A stretch of 64,000 nt of DNA from Apostichopus japonicus (taxonomy: Eukaryota; Echinodermata; Holothuroidea; Aspidochirotida; Stichopodidae), in NCBI RefSeq assembly GCF_037975245.1, contig NW_027288845.1, positions 1 to 64,000 on the forward strand, read 5' to 3'. The translations under genes and the position numbers were made by a program. The notes beneath the pieces were generated by a model. The model saw only the letters and a list, made by a program, of their open reading frames with translations. It searched no databases and had not been told where the DNA came from. This document shows, piece after piece, positions 10,055 through 20,470 of the stretch; position 1 is the stretch's first letter, and each line of letters starts with the position of its first letter.

Positions 10055-10815
10055 GAAGTATCAACTGAATTAAACAAGTTCAGCGACTGGTTCGCTGGCA
10101 ACAAATTATCATTGAATACTGATAAAACAAACTATATAGTTTTTAATACTTCTAAACTTTTTACATGGAGTGCTGATATTACTATGGGTGGTAAACGACT
10201 ACAACAAGTCAATAGTACTAGATTTTTAGGCGTATATATAGATCATGAACTTAAATGGTGTGACCACATTACAACAGTCTGTAAAAAAGTTGCAAAAAAC
10301 ACCGGTGTTTTAGCTAAGCTTAAGCATTATCTGCCACAACACATATTAAAGATTCTCTATCAGACATTAGTCCAGCCACATATTACGTATTGTTTTAACA
10401 TATGGTCTGGTACTAGATATACCAATCTAAATCCCATTTGTATTACACAGAAGAGAGCAGTCCGCCATATGACACATGCCAAACCACGGGACCACATATA
10501 TACTCTTTTTAAGTGTTCTAGGTTGTTAAAAACTGATGACATTATTAGGGTTAACCTTGCTACATTTGCTTATAAGGCATGGAATGGACCGTTACCAAAT
10601 GCTTTTAATGACTACTAAATATGTAACAGTGATATTGATAATTACAATACCGGCAATGCACATTATAACAGGTATAATTCTACAATGGGGATGTTAGCAC
10701 TATAAGGGCACGTACAATCAAAACATGGAATTCTCTATCAGACGATATTACAAATAAACCTTCTGCAAAATCATTCAGAAGAAACTTTATTAAAATAATT
10801 ATTGCATCTTATTAA
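10055..10815 (+). pseudogene. 5'-truncated non-LTR retrotransposon (LINE) ORF2 C-terminus
   Basis: The translation begins inside the reverse transcriptase, just after the catalytic region, with STELNKFSDWFAGNKLSLN and DKTNYIVFN, then the thumb-like DHELKWCDHI and the downstream IWSGTRYTNLN...RAVRHMTHAKPRDHI conserved in Jockey/CR1-like LINEs. An in-frame stop lies at 10616-10618. Further on another frame continues with ARTIKTWNSLSDDITN and ends ASY-stop at 10813-10815. It aligns over its whole length with the opposite-strand copy next to it, so both are one family. The 5' truncation is typical of target-primed reverse transcription; the 3' UTR is missing, cut at the stop codon. It is a non-functional relic. 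Confidence 0.85.
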
Positions 10816-10820
10816 TTGAA

Positions 10821-10842
10821 CATTCATTCATTCATTTATTTG
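10821..10842 (-). repeat. tetranucleotide tail of the minus-strand LINE
   Basis: The plus strand reads CATTCATTCATTCATTTATTTG; the minus strand is therefore an (ATGA)n-like 3' tail, preceded by a 9-bp A/T run at 10843-10851. It fixes the 3' end and orientation of the LINE. Confidence 0.8.
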
Positions 10843-10874
10843 TTTTTTTTTCACATAAATATTACAATGTGAAT

Positions 10875-10922
10875 GGAAGTCTTCTGAAAGCCTATGCTGG
10901 CTTAACAAAACAGAAGACTCCC
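10875..10922 (-). other. 3' UTR hairpin of the LINE
   Basis: The outer arms at 10875-10886 and 10911-10922 pair over 12 bp with one mismatch (core GTCTTCTG/CAGAAGAC). The inner arms AAGCC (10888-10892) and GGCTT (10899-10903) add 5 bp. It sits between the ORF2 stop and the tail, where 3' hairpins recognised by LINE reverse transcriptase lie in related families; its role here is inferred. Confidence 0.75.
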
Positions 10923-11023
10923 ATGAAGAAAAGATAGAAAATAGTGAAAATAATGTTAATAACAATACGTATACGCTTCAATATGTGTATATGCTGCTAT
11001 GCGACTATGCAGCTAAATCATAA

Positions 11024-12657
11024 TTAATAAGATATGATAATTTCTTTAGTAAGACATTTACTAAAAGTGGAGCTTGTTTTCTTAGTTTTTAAAGCTATTG
11101 ACAGTGAATTCCATATTTTGTTTGCACGGTTTCTGAGGCTTAACATACCAGTGCGTGTTTTATATGATTTATAATGTGCGTTGCTAGCCGTTCTGGTATT
11201 ATGATTATGGAAATCTGTATTGCTATTTATAAAATTTCGAAAACTGATTGGTAATGATCCATTCCAAGCCTTGTATGTAAATGTTGCAATATTACTTTTA
11301 TAATGTCATCTAATTTCAATAAATTGAGTTTCTTAAAGAGGGGGCTTATATGTTCACGCGGTGCTGCGTGAGATATATGACGTATTGCACACTTTTGTAG
11401 TATTTTAAGGTGACTTAATTGAGAAACGCTTGTACCAGACCAGATAATCAAGCAGTGATACAGATGTGGTGCTATTAAAGTTTTGATAAAGCATTCTGAG
11501 TTTATTCTGGGGGAGGAAATGTTTTAGCTTAACTAAAATTCCTACACCTCTTGCAACGCTGGTGCAAACTTTTGTAATATGGTCACTCCAAGAAAGTTTA
11601 CTATCAATATTAACCCTAGCAATTTAGTAGTTGATACTTGTTTAATTATTTTACCGTCCATTATTATGTCGTTTTCCAGTTAAGCGTTCTTCTTCTATTA
11701 AACACTATATAGTTAGTTTTGTCTGCATTAAGTGATAACTTATTAGCAGCAAACCAGTTAGTAAATTTAGTTAATTCAGTAGAGACAGTATCATGTATTC
11801 TATGTACGTTTTCGAACTCGAAGAAAATATTGGTATCATCAGCAAACAAAATAGTCTTGGCAATTTTTGACACCTGGCAAATGTCATTGACATACATTAT
11901 GAACAACAGTGGTCCTAATATTGAGCCCTGCGGAACACCACAACGGGTTACAGCGTGTTCGGATTTAGAGTTTTCATATGATGTATACTGATGTCTATGG
12001 GATAAATAGCTGCTCAACCAGTCAAGGGTTGTTCCCTTTACACCATACAAAGATAATTTACTTAGCAAAATGGTATGGTCAATAGTATCAAATGCCTTGG
12101 AGAGATCAAGGAACACTCCAATACATATTTTGAAATTATCAAGACTAGTACATATTTTTTCCAATAGCATTTGCCAAAGCAAGTTCTGTAGAACTATGCT
12201 TTGGGCGGAAGCCATATTGTTCATTGCACAGGATATTAAACTTGGTTAGAAACTTAAAGATACGATTGTACATAAGCCTTTCAATAATTTTTGAAAAACA
12301 TGATAATAAAGAAATAGGACTGTAATTTTCATAAACATCTTGGTCACCTTTTTTTAAAAATTGGTATAACCTTAGCAATCTTTAGTTTATCTGGAAATGT
12401 ACCAGAAGTAAAAGATAAATTACAAATATAAGTCAATGGTTTGGCGATAAAGTGAAGAACATTTCTTATTATATCTGGTTTAAAATCGTTATATCCCGCT
12501 GCTTTTTTGGTTTCAGGCTGGAAAAAGCAACTATTGAAAGTTCTTCCTCACTGACAGGATTAATGAACATAGATTGACTGCTTCTGTTATGAATAAGATA
12601 TTCTGTACTACCTTTATTTGTAATATATCTTGCAAGTGAGGGTCCAATATTTACAAA
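11024..12657 (-). pseudogene. LINE ORF2 reverse transcriptase relic
   Basis: N-terminal to C-terminal on the minus strand, the pieces are: NIGPSLARYITNKGSTEYL (about 12650), KPKKAAGYNDFKPDIIRN and GTFPDKLKIAKVIPIFKK (to about 12345), ENYSPISLLSCFSKIIERL, YGFRPKHSST, FLDLSKAFDTIDH (catalytic block with Asp), GVPQGSILGPLLF, FADDTNIFF (catalytic DD), NADKTNYIVFN, IWSGTSVSQL..AIRHISHAAPREH and a final WNSLS...IISY stop at 11024. The order is that of a complete RT palm and thumb plus connector. At least three frame changes (for example at an A-run near 12350) break it, so it cannot make an active enzyme. The family normally also has an upstream APE endonuclease, missing here. Confidence 0.9.
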
Positions 12658-12664
12658 TTATCTA

Positions 12665-13020
12665 TGTTTTGTAAAATATAAAATATAGAATATAAAATGT
12701 AAAATGTAAACTATAAAATATAAAGTATAAAATATCAAATATCAAATATCAAATATAAAATATAAAATATCAAATATCAAATATAAAATATCAAATATCA
12801 AATATCAAATATAAAATATAAAATATAAAATATGAAATATAAAATATAAAATATGAAATATAAAATATAAAATATAAAATATAAAATATAAAATATAAAA
12901 TATAAACAATAAAATATAAAATATAAAATATAAAATATAAAATATAAAATATAAAATATAAAATATAAAATATAAAATATAATATATAAAATATAAAATA
13001 TAAAATATAAAATATAAAAC
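12665..13020. repeat. (TATAAAA)n heptamer minisatellite
   Basis: About 50 tandem copies of a 7-bp unit, TATAAAA on the plus strand, with variants TATCAAA (mostly in the left third), TATGAAA and TATAAAC. It lies directly between the truncated LINE and the first satellite monomer. The minus strand reads as an FYILYFI repeat because three heptamers make seven codons; this is not a gene. Confidence 0.95.
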
Positions 13021-13030
13021 ATAAAATTTA

Positions 13031-13128
13031 GATTTATATCAGCTGCTGTCGTGGCGCGGCCACGGCAGTTTGCTTTTGCAGCGCTCTCATAGGGTTCTCT
13101 GGAACTTTAAGTATTAGGAACGAACATA
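13031..13128 (+). repeat. first monomer, 52-bp internal deletion
   Basis: The edge monomer is 98 bp long. It runs from GATTTATATCAG to GGCGCGG and jumps to CCACGGCAG, losing exactly 52 bp from the D loop through the T stem, including the B box. The short word CGG occurs at both breakpoints, consistent with a microhomology-mediated deletion. Confidence 0.9.
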
Positions 13129-13142
13129 GATTTATATCAGCT

Positions 13143-13217
13143 GCTGTCGTGGCGCGGTTGGTTGCGCTCGAGAGCGTGACGTGTTTTGGGTCCTGGGCTC
13201 GAGACCCGGCCACGGCA
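13143..13217 (+). other. tRNA-like half of the satellite monomer (first intact example)
   Basis: In tRNA numbering, GCTGTCG (1-7) pairs with CCACGGC (66-72) at 6 of 7 positions; a shifted register CTGTCGTGG/CCACGGCAG pairs over 9 bp. U8-G9 is followed by a D arm GCGC/GCGC with loop GGTTGGTT, three linker bases (two more than usual), an anticodon arm AGAGC/GTTTT with a 7-nt loop GTGACGT having U at position 33 and GAC in the anticodon place (Val-like), a 5-nt variable loop, and a T arm CTGGG/CCCGG with loop CTCGAGA. Weak wobble pairs in the anticodon stem, the extra linker bases and an internal TTTT argue that it is not a working tRNA. It resembles the head of a tRNA-derived SINE. The frequent GACC variant breaks the last T-stem pair. 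Confidence 0.75.
13150..13206 (+). promoter_or_regulatory. Pol III type 2 internal promoter-like A and B boxes (first intact monomer)
   Basis: TGGCGCGGTTGG (13150-13161) fits the A box with one deviation at tRNA position 14. GGCTCGAGACC (13196-13206) fits the B-box consensus GGTTCGANNCC with one deviation. Their separation of about 46 bp is in the normal tRNA range. The pair recurs every 150 bp across the array, giving over 300 potential TFIIIC sites; activity is not shown by sequence. Confidence 0.6.
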
Positions 13218-13223
13218 GTTTGC

Positions 13224-13227
13224 TTTT
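13224..13227 (+). terminator. candidate Pol III terminator (TTTT)
   Basis: A T4 run lies 7 nt past the tRNA-like 3' end in each monomer, where a Pol III transcript would normally stop. A second T4 at 13184-13187 inside the anticodon stem could stop transcription earlier. Four T is the weakest effective length, so leakage is likely. Confidence 0.35.
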
Positions 13228-15740
13228 GCAGCGCTCTCATAGGGTTCTCTGGAACTTTAAGTATTAGGAACGAACATAGATTTATATCAGCTGCTGTCGT
13301 GGCGCGGATGGTTGCGCTCGAGAGCGTGACGTGTTTTGGGTCCTGGGCTCGAGACCCGGCCACGGCAGTTTGCTTTTGCAGCGCTCTCATAGGGTTCTCT
13401 GGAACTTTAAGTATTAGGAACGAACATAGATTTATATCAGCTGCTGTCGTGGCGCGGTTGGTTGCGCTCGAGAGCGTGACGTGTTTTGGGTCCTGGGCTC
13501 GAGACCCGGCCACGGCAGTTTGCTTTTGCAGCGCTCTCATAGGGTTCTCTGGAACTTTAAGTATTAGGAACGAACATAGATTTATATCAGCTGCTGTCGT
13601 GGCGCGGTTGGTTGCGCTCGAGAGCGTGACGTGTTTTGGGTCCTGGGCTCGAGACCCGGCCACGGCAGTTTGCTTTTGCAGCGCTCTCATAGGGTTCTCT
13701 GGAACTTTAAGTATTAGGAACGAACATAGATTTATATCAGCGGCTGTCGTGGCGCGGTTGGTTGCGCTCGAGAGCGTGACGTGTTTTGGGTCCTGGGCTC
13801 GAGACCCGGCCACGGCAGTTTGCTTTTGCAGCGCTCTCATAGGGTTCTCTGGAACTTTAAGTATTAGGAACGAACATAGATTTATATCAGCTGCTGTCGT
13901 GGCGCGGTTGGTTGCGCTCGAGAGCGTGACGTGTTTTGGGTCCTGGGCTCGAGACCCGGCCACGGCAGTTTGCTTTTGCAGCGCTCTCATAGGGTTCTCT
14001 GGAACTTTAAGTATTAGGAACGAACATAGATTTATATCAGCTGCTGTCGTGGCGCGGTTGGTTGCGCTCGAGAGCGTGACGTGTTTTGGGTCCTGGGCTC
14101 GAGACCCGGCCACGGCAGTTTGCTTTTGCAGCGCTCTCATAGGGTTCTCTGGAACTTTAAGTATTAGGAACGAACATAGATTTATATCAGCTGCTGTCGT
14201 GGCGCGGTTGGTTGCGCTCGAGAGCGTGACGTGTTTTGGGTCCTGGGCTCGAGACCCGGCCACGGCAGTTTGCTTTTGCAGCGCTCTCATAGGGTTCTCT
14301 GGAACTTTAAGTATTAGGAACGAACATAGATTTATATCAGCTGCTGTCGTGGCGCGGTTGGTTGCGCTCGAGAGCGTGACGTGTTTTGGGTCCTGGGCTC
14401 GAGACCCGGCCACGGCAGTTTGCTTTTGCAGCGCTCTCATAGGGTTCTCTGGAACTTTAAGTATTAGGAACGAACATAGATTTATATCAGCTGCTGTCGT
14501 GGCGCGGTTGGTTGCGCTCGAGAGCGTGACGTGTTTTGGGTCCTGGGCTCGAGACCCGGCCACGGCAGTTTGCTTTTGCAGCGCTCTCATAGGGTTCTCT
14601 GGAACTTTAAGTATTAGGAACGAACATAGATTTATATCAGCTGCTGTCGTGGCGCGGTTGGTTGCGCTCGAGAGCGTGACGTGTTTTGGGTCCTGGGCTC
14701 GAGACCCGGCCACGGCAGTTTGCTTTTGCAGCGCTCTCATAGGGTTCTCTGGAACTTTAAGTATTAGGAACGAACATAGATTTATATCAGCTGCTGTCGT
14801 GGCGCGGTTGGTTGCGCTCGAGAGCGTGACGTGTTTTGGGTCCTGGGCTCGAGACCCGGCCACGGCAGTTTGCTTTTGCAGCGCTCTCATAGGGTTCTCT
14901 GGAACTTTAAGTATTAGGAACGAACATAGATTTATATCAGCTGCTGTCGTGGCGCGGTTGGTTGCGCTCGAGAGCGTGACGTGTTTTGGGTCCTGGGCTC
15001 GAGACCCGGCCACGGCAGTTTGCTTTTGCAGCGCTCTCATAGGGTTCTCTGGAACTTTAAGTATTAGGAACGAACATAGATTTATATCAGCTGCTGTCGT
15101 GGCGCGGTTGGTTGCGCTCGAGAGCGTGACGTGTTTTGGGTCCTGGGCTCGAGACCCGGCCACGGCAGTTTGCTTTTGCAGCGCTCTCATAGGGTTCTCT
15201 GGAACTTTAAGTATTAGGAACGAACATAGATTTATATCAGCTGCTGTCGTGGCGCGGTTGGTTGCGCTCGAGAGCGTGACGTGTTTTGGGTCCTGGGCTC
15301 GAGACCCGGCCACGGCAGTTTGCTTTTGCAGCGCTCTCATAGGGTTCTCTGGAACTTTAAGTATTAGGAACGAACATAGATTTATATCAGCTGCTGTCGT
15401 GGCGCGGTTGGTTGCGCTCGAGAGCGTGACGTGTTTTGGGTCCTGGGCTCGAGACCCGGCCACGGCAGTTTGCTTTTGCAGCGCTCTCATAGGGTTCTCT
15501 GGAACTTTAAGTATTAGGAACGAACATAGATTTATATCAGCTGCTGTCGTGGCGCGGTTGGTTGCGCTCGAGAGCGTGACGTGTTTTGGGTCCTGGGCTC
15601 GAGACCCGGCCACGGCAGTTTGCTTTTGCAGCGCTCTCATAGGGTTCTCTGGAACTTTAAGTATTAGGAACGAACATAGATTTATATCAGCTGCTGTCGT
15701 GGCGCGGTTGGTTGCGCTCGAGAGCGTGACGTGTTTTGGG

Positions 15741-18700
15741 TCCTGGGCACGAGACCCGGCCACGGCAGTTTGCTTTTGCAGCGCTCTCATAGGGTTCTCT
15801 GGAACTTTAAGTATTAGGAACGAACATAGATTTATATCAGCTGCTGTCGTGGCGCGGTTGGTTGCGCTCGAGAGCGTGACGTGTTTTGGGTCCTGGGCTC
15901 GAGACCCGGCCACGGCAGTTTGCTTTTGCAGCGCTCTCATAGGGTTCTCTGGAACTTTAAGTATTAGGAACGAACATAGATTTATATCAGCTGCTGTCGT
16001 GGCGCGGTTGGTTGCGCTCGAGAGCGTGACGTGTTTTGGGTCCTGGGCTCGAGACCCGACCACGGCAGTTTGCTTTTGCAGCGCTCTCATAGGGTTCTCT
16101 GGAACTTTAAGTATTAGGAACGAACATAGATTTATATCAGCTGCTGTCGTGGCGCGGTTGGTTGCGCTCGAGAGCGTGACGTGTTTTGGGTCCTGGGCTC
16201 GAGACCCGACCACGGCAGTTTGCTTTTGCAGCGCTCTCATAGGGTTCTCTGGAACTTTAAGTATTAGGAACGAACATAGATTTATATCAGCTGCTGTCGT
16301 GGCGCGGTTGGTTGCGCTCGAGAGCGTGACGTGTTTTGGGTCCTGGGCTCGAGACCCGACCACGGCAGTTTGCTTTTGCAGCGCTCTCATAGGGTTCTCT
16401 GGAACTTTAAGTATTAGGAACGAACATAGATTTATATCAGCTGCTGTCGTGGCGCGGTTGGTTGCGCTCGAGAGCGTGACGTGTTTTGGGTCCTGGGCTC
16501 GAGACCCGACCACGGCAGTTTGCTTTTGCAGCGCTCTCATAGGGTTCTCTGGAACTTTAAGTATTAGGAACGAACATAGATTTATATCAGCTGCTGTCGT
16601 GGCGCGGTTGGTTGCGCTCGAGAGCGTGACGTGTTTTGGGTCCTGGGCTCGAGACCCGACCACGGCAGTTTGCTTTTGCAGCGCTCTCGTAGGGTTCTCT
16701 GGAACTTTAAGTATTAGGAACGAACATAGATTTATATCAGCTGCTGTCGTGGCGCGGTTGGTTGCGCTCGAGAGCGTGACGTGTTTTGGGTCCTGGGCTC
16801 GAGACCCGACCACGGCAGTTTGCTTTTGCAGCGCTCTCTTAGGGTTCTCTGGAACTTTAAGTATTAGGAACGAACATAGATTTATATCAGCTGCTGTCGT
16901 GGCGCGGTTGGTTGCGCTCGAGAGCGTGACGTGTTTTGGGTCCTGGGCTCGAGACCCGGCCACGGCAGTTTGCTTTTGCAGCGCTCTCATAGGGTTCTCT
17001 GGAACTTTAAGTATTAGGAACGAACATAGATTTATATCAGCTGCTGTCGTGGCGCGGTTGGTTGCGCTCGAGAGCGTGACGTGTTTTGGGTCCTGGGCTC
17101 GAGACCCGACCACGGCAGTTTGCTTTTGCAGCGCTCTCATAGGGTTCTCTAGAACTTTAAGTATTAGGAACGAACATAGATTTATATCAGCTGCTGTCGT
17201 GGCGCGGTTGGTTGCGCTCGAGAGCGTGACGTGTTTTGGGTCCTGGGCTCGAGACCCGGCCACGGCAGTTTGCTTTTGCAGCGCTCTCATAGGGTTCTCT
17301 GGAACTTTAAGTATTAGGAACGAACATAGATTTATATCAGCTGCTGTCGTGGCGCGGTTGGTTGCGCTCGAGAGCGTGACGTGTTTTGGGTCCTGGGCTC
17401 GAGACCCGGCCACGGCAGTTTGCTTTTGCAGCGCTCTCATAGGGTTCTCTGGAACTTTAAGTATTAGGAACGAACATAGATTTATATCAGCTGCTGTCGT
17501 GGCGCGGTTGGTTGCGCTCGAGAGCGTGACGTGTTTTGGGTCCTGGGCTCGAGACCCGGCCACGGCAGTTTGCTTTTGCAGCGCTCTCATAGGGTTCTCT
17601 GGAACTTTAAGTATTAGGAACGAACATAGATTTATATCAGCTGCTGTCGTGGCGCGGTTGGGTGCGCTCGAGAGCGTGACGTGTTTTGGGTCCTGGGCTC
17701 GAGACCCGACCACGGCAGTTTGCTTTTGCAGCGCTCTCATAGGGTTCTCTGGAACTTTAAGTATTAGGAACGAACATAGATTTATATCAGCTGCTGTCGT
17801 GGCGCGGTTGGTTGCGCTCGAGAGCGTGACGTGTTTTGGGTCCTGGGCTCGAGACCCGGCCACGGCAGTTTGCTTTTGCAGCGCTCTCATAGGGTTCTCT
17901 GGAACTTTAAGTATTAAGAACGAACATAGATTTATATCAGCTGCTGTCGTGGCGCGGTTGGTTGCGCTCGAGAGCGTGACGTGTTTTGGGTCCTGGGCTC
18001 GAGACCCGACCACGGCAGTTTGCTTTTGCAGCGCTCTCATAGGGTTCTCTGGAACTTTAAGTATTAGGAACGAACATAGATTTATATCAGCTGCTGTCGT
18101 GGCGCGGTTGGTTGCGCTCGAGAGCGTGACGTGTTTTGGGTCCTGGGCTCGAGACCCGACCACGGCAGTTTGCTTTTGCAGCGCTCTCATAGGGTTCTCT
18201 GGAACTTTAAGTATTAGGAACGAACATAGATTTATATCAGCTGCTGTCGTGGCGCGGTTGGTTGCGCTCGAGAGCGTGACGTGTTTTGGGTCCTGGGCAC
18301 GAGACCCGGCCACGGCAGTTTGCTTTTGCAGCGCTCTCATAGGGTTCTCTGGAACTTTAAGTATTAGGAACGAACATAGATTTATATCAGCTGCTGTCGT
18401 GGCGCGGTTGGTTGCGCTCGAGAGCGTGACGTGTTTTGGGTCCTGGGCACGAGACCCGGCCACGGCAGTTTGCTTTTGCAGCGCTCTCATAGGGTTCTCT
18501 GGAACTTTAAGTATTAGGAACGAACATAGATTTATATCAGCTGCTGTCGTGGCGCGGTTGGTTGCGCTCAAGAGCGTGACGTATTTTGGGTCCTGGGCTC
18601 GAGACCCGACCACGGCAGTTTGCTTTTGCAGCGCTCTCATAGGGTTCTCTGGAACTTTAAGTATTAGGAACGAACATAGATTTATATCAGCTGCTGTCGT

Positions 18701-20470
18701 GGCGCGGTTGGTTGCGCTCGAGAGCGTGACGTGTTTTGGGTCTTGGGCTCGAGACCCGACCACGACAGTTTGCTTTTGCAGCGCTCTCATAGGGTTCTCT
18801 GGAACTTTAAGTATTAGGAACGAACATAGATTTATATCAGCTGCTGTCGTGGCGCGGTTGGTTGCGCTCGAGAGCGTGACGTGTTTTGGGTCCTGGGCTC
18901 GAGACCCGACCACGGCAGTTTGCTTTTGCAGCGCTCTCATAGGGTTCTCTGGAACTTTAAGTATTAGGAACGAACATAGATTTATATCAGCTGCTGTCGT
19001 GGCGCGGTTGGTTGCGCTCGAGAGCGTGACGTGTTTTGGGTCTTGGGCTCGAGACCCGACCACGGCAGTTTGCTTTTGCAGCGCTCTCATAGGGTTCTCT
19101 GGAACTTTAAGTATTAGGAACGAACATAGATTTATATCAGCTGCTGTCGTGGCGCGGTTGGTTGCGCTCGAGAGCGTGACGTGTTTTGGGTCCTGGGCTC
19201 GAGACCCGACCACGGCAGTTTGCTTTTGCAGCGCTCTCGTAGGGTTCTCTGGAACTTTAAGTATTAGGAACGAACATAGATTTATATCAGCTGCTGTCGT
19301 GGCGCGGTTGGTTGCGCTCGAGAGCGTGACGTGTTTTGGGTCCTGGGCTCGAGACCCGACCACGGCAGTTTGCTTTTGCAGCGCTCTCTTAGGGTTCTCT
19401 GGAACTTTAAGTATTAGGAACGAACATAGATTTATATCAGCTGCTGTCGTGGCGCGGTTGGTTGCGCTCGAGAGCGTGACGTGTTTTGGGTCCTGGGCTC
19501 GAGACCCGGCCACGGCAGTTTGCTTTTGCAGCGCTCTCATAGGGTTCTCTGGAACTTTAAGTATTAGGAACGAACATAGATTTATATCAGCTGCTGTCGT
19601 GGCGCGGTTGGTTGCGCTCGAGAGCGTGACGTGTTTTGGGTCCTGGGCTCGAGACCCGGCCACGGCAGTTTGCTTTTGCAGCGCTCTCATAGGGTTCTCT
19701 GGAACTTTAAGTATTAGGAACGAACATAGATTTATATCAGCTGCTGTCGTGGCGCGGTTGGTTGCGCTCGAGAGCGTGACGTGTTTTGGGTCCTGGGCTC
19801 GAGACCCGGCCACGGCAGTTTGCTTTTGCAGCGCTCTCATAGGGTTCTCTGGAACTTTAAGTATTAGGAACGAACATAGATTTATATCAGCTGCTGTCGT
19901 GGCGCGGTTGGTTGCGCTCGAGAGCGTGACGTGTTTTGGGTCCTGGGCTCCAGACCCGGCCACGGCAGTTTGCTTTTGCAGCGCTCTCATAGGGTTCTCT
20001 GGAACTTTAAGTATTAGGAACGAACATAGATTTATATCAGCTGCTGTCGTGGCGCGGTTGGTTGCGCTCGAGAGCGTGACGTGTTTTGGGTCCTGGGCTC
20101 GAGACCCGGCCACGGCAGTTTGCTTTTGCAGCGCTCTCATAGGGTTCTCTGGAACTTTAAGTATTAGGAACGAACATAGATTTATATCAGCTGCTGTCGT
20201 GGCGCGGTTGGGTGCGCTCGAGAGCGTGACGTGTTTTGGGTCCTGGGCTCGAGACCCGACCACGGCAGTTTGCTTTTGCAGCGCTCTCATAGGGTTCTCT
20301 GGAACTTTAAGTATTAGGAACGAACATAGATTTATATCAGCTGCTGTCGTGGCGCGGTTGGTTGCGCTCGAGAGCGTGACGTGTTTTGGGTCCTGGGCTC
20401 GAGACCCGGCCACGGCAGTTTGCTTTTGCAGCGCTCTCATAGGGTTCTCTGGAACTTTAAGTATTAAGAA
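15741..20470 (+). repeat. 17-monomer higher-order duplication (2,550-bp period)
   Basis: Rare variants recur at exactly 2,550 bp: GGGCAC at 15741/18291, CTCTCGT at 16681/19231, CTCTCTT at 16831/19381, GGTGCGC at about 17661/20211 and GTATTAAGAA at 17911/20461. Several private substitutions in each copy show it is older than the 7.8-kb duplication. Confidence 0.85.

Larger units (their letters stand above)
10818..12660 (-). mobile_element. LINE (Jockey/CR1-like group), 5'-truncated copy with 3' UTR
   Basis: The element runs leftward. ORF2 remnants extend from about 12657 to a stop at 11024-11026, then a roughly 200-nt 3' UTR contains a strong hairpin (10875-10922) and ends in an ATGA-type tetranucleotide tail at 10821-10842. 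A hairpin followed by a microsatellite tail is common at the 3' end of CR1/L2/Jockey-like LINEs. The 5' side is cut off by the heptamer minisatellite at about 12665. The clade assignment is tentative because the endonuclease domain is absent. Confidence 0.85.

Noticed and set aside
12798-13022. Phe/Ile/Tyr/Leu-rich minus-strand frame as a membrane peptide
   Set aside because: It is a translation of the TATAAAA heptamer repeat (three heptamers give seven codons).
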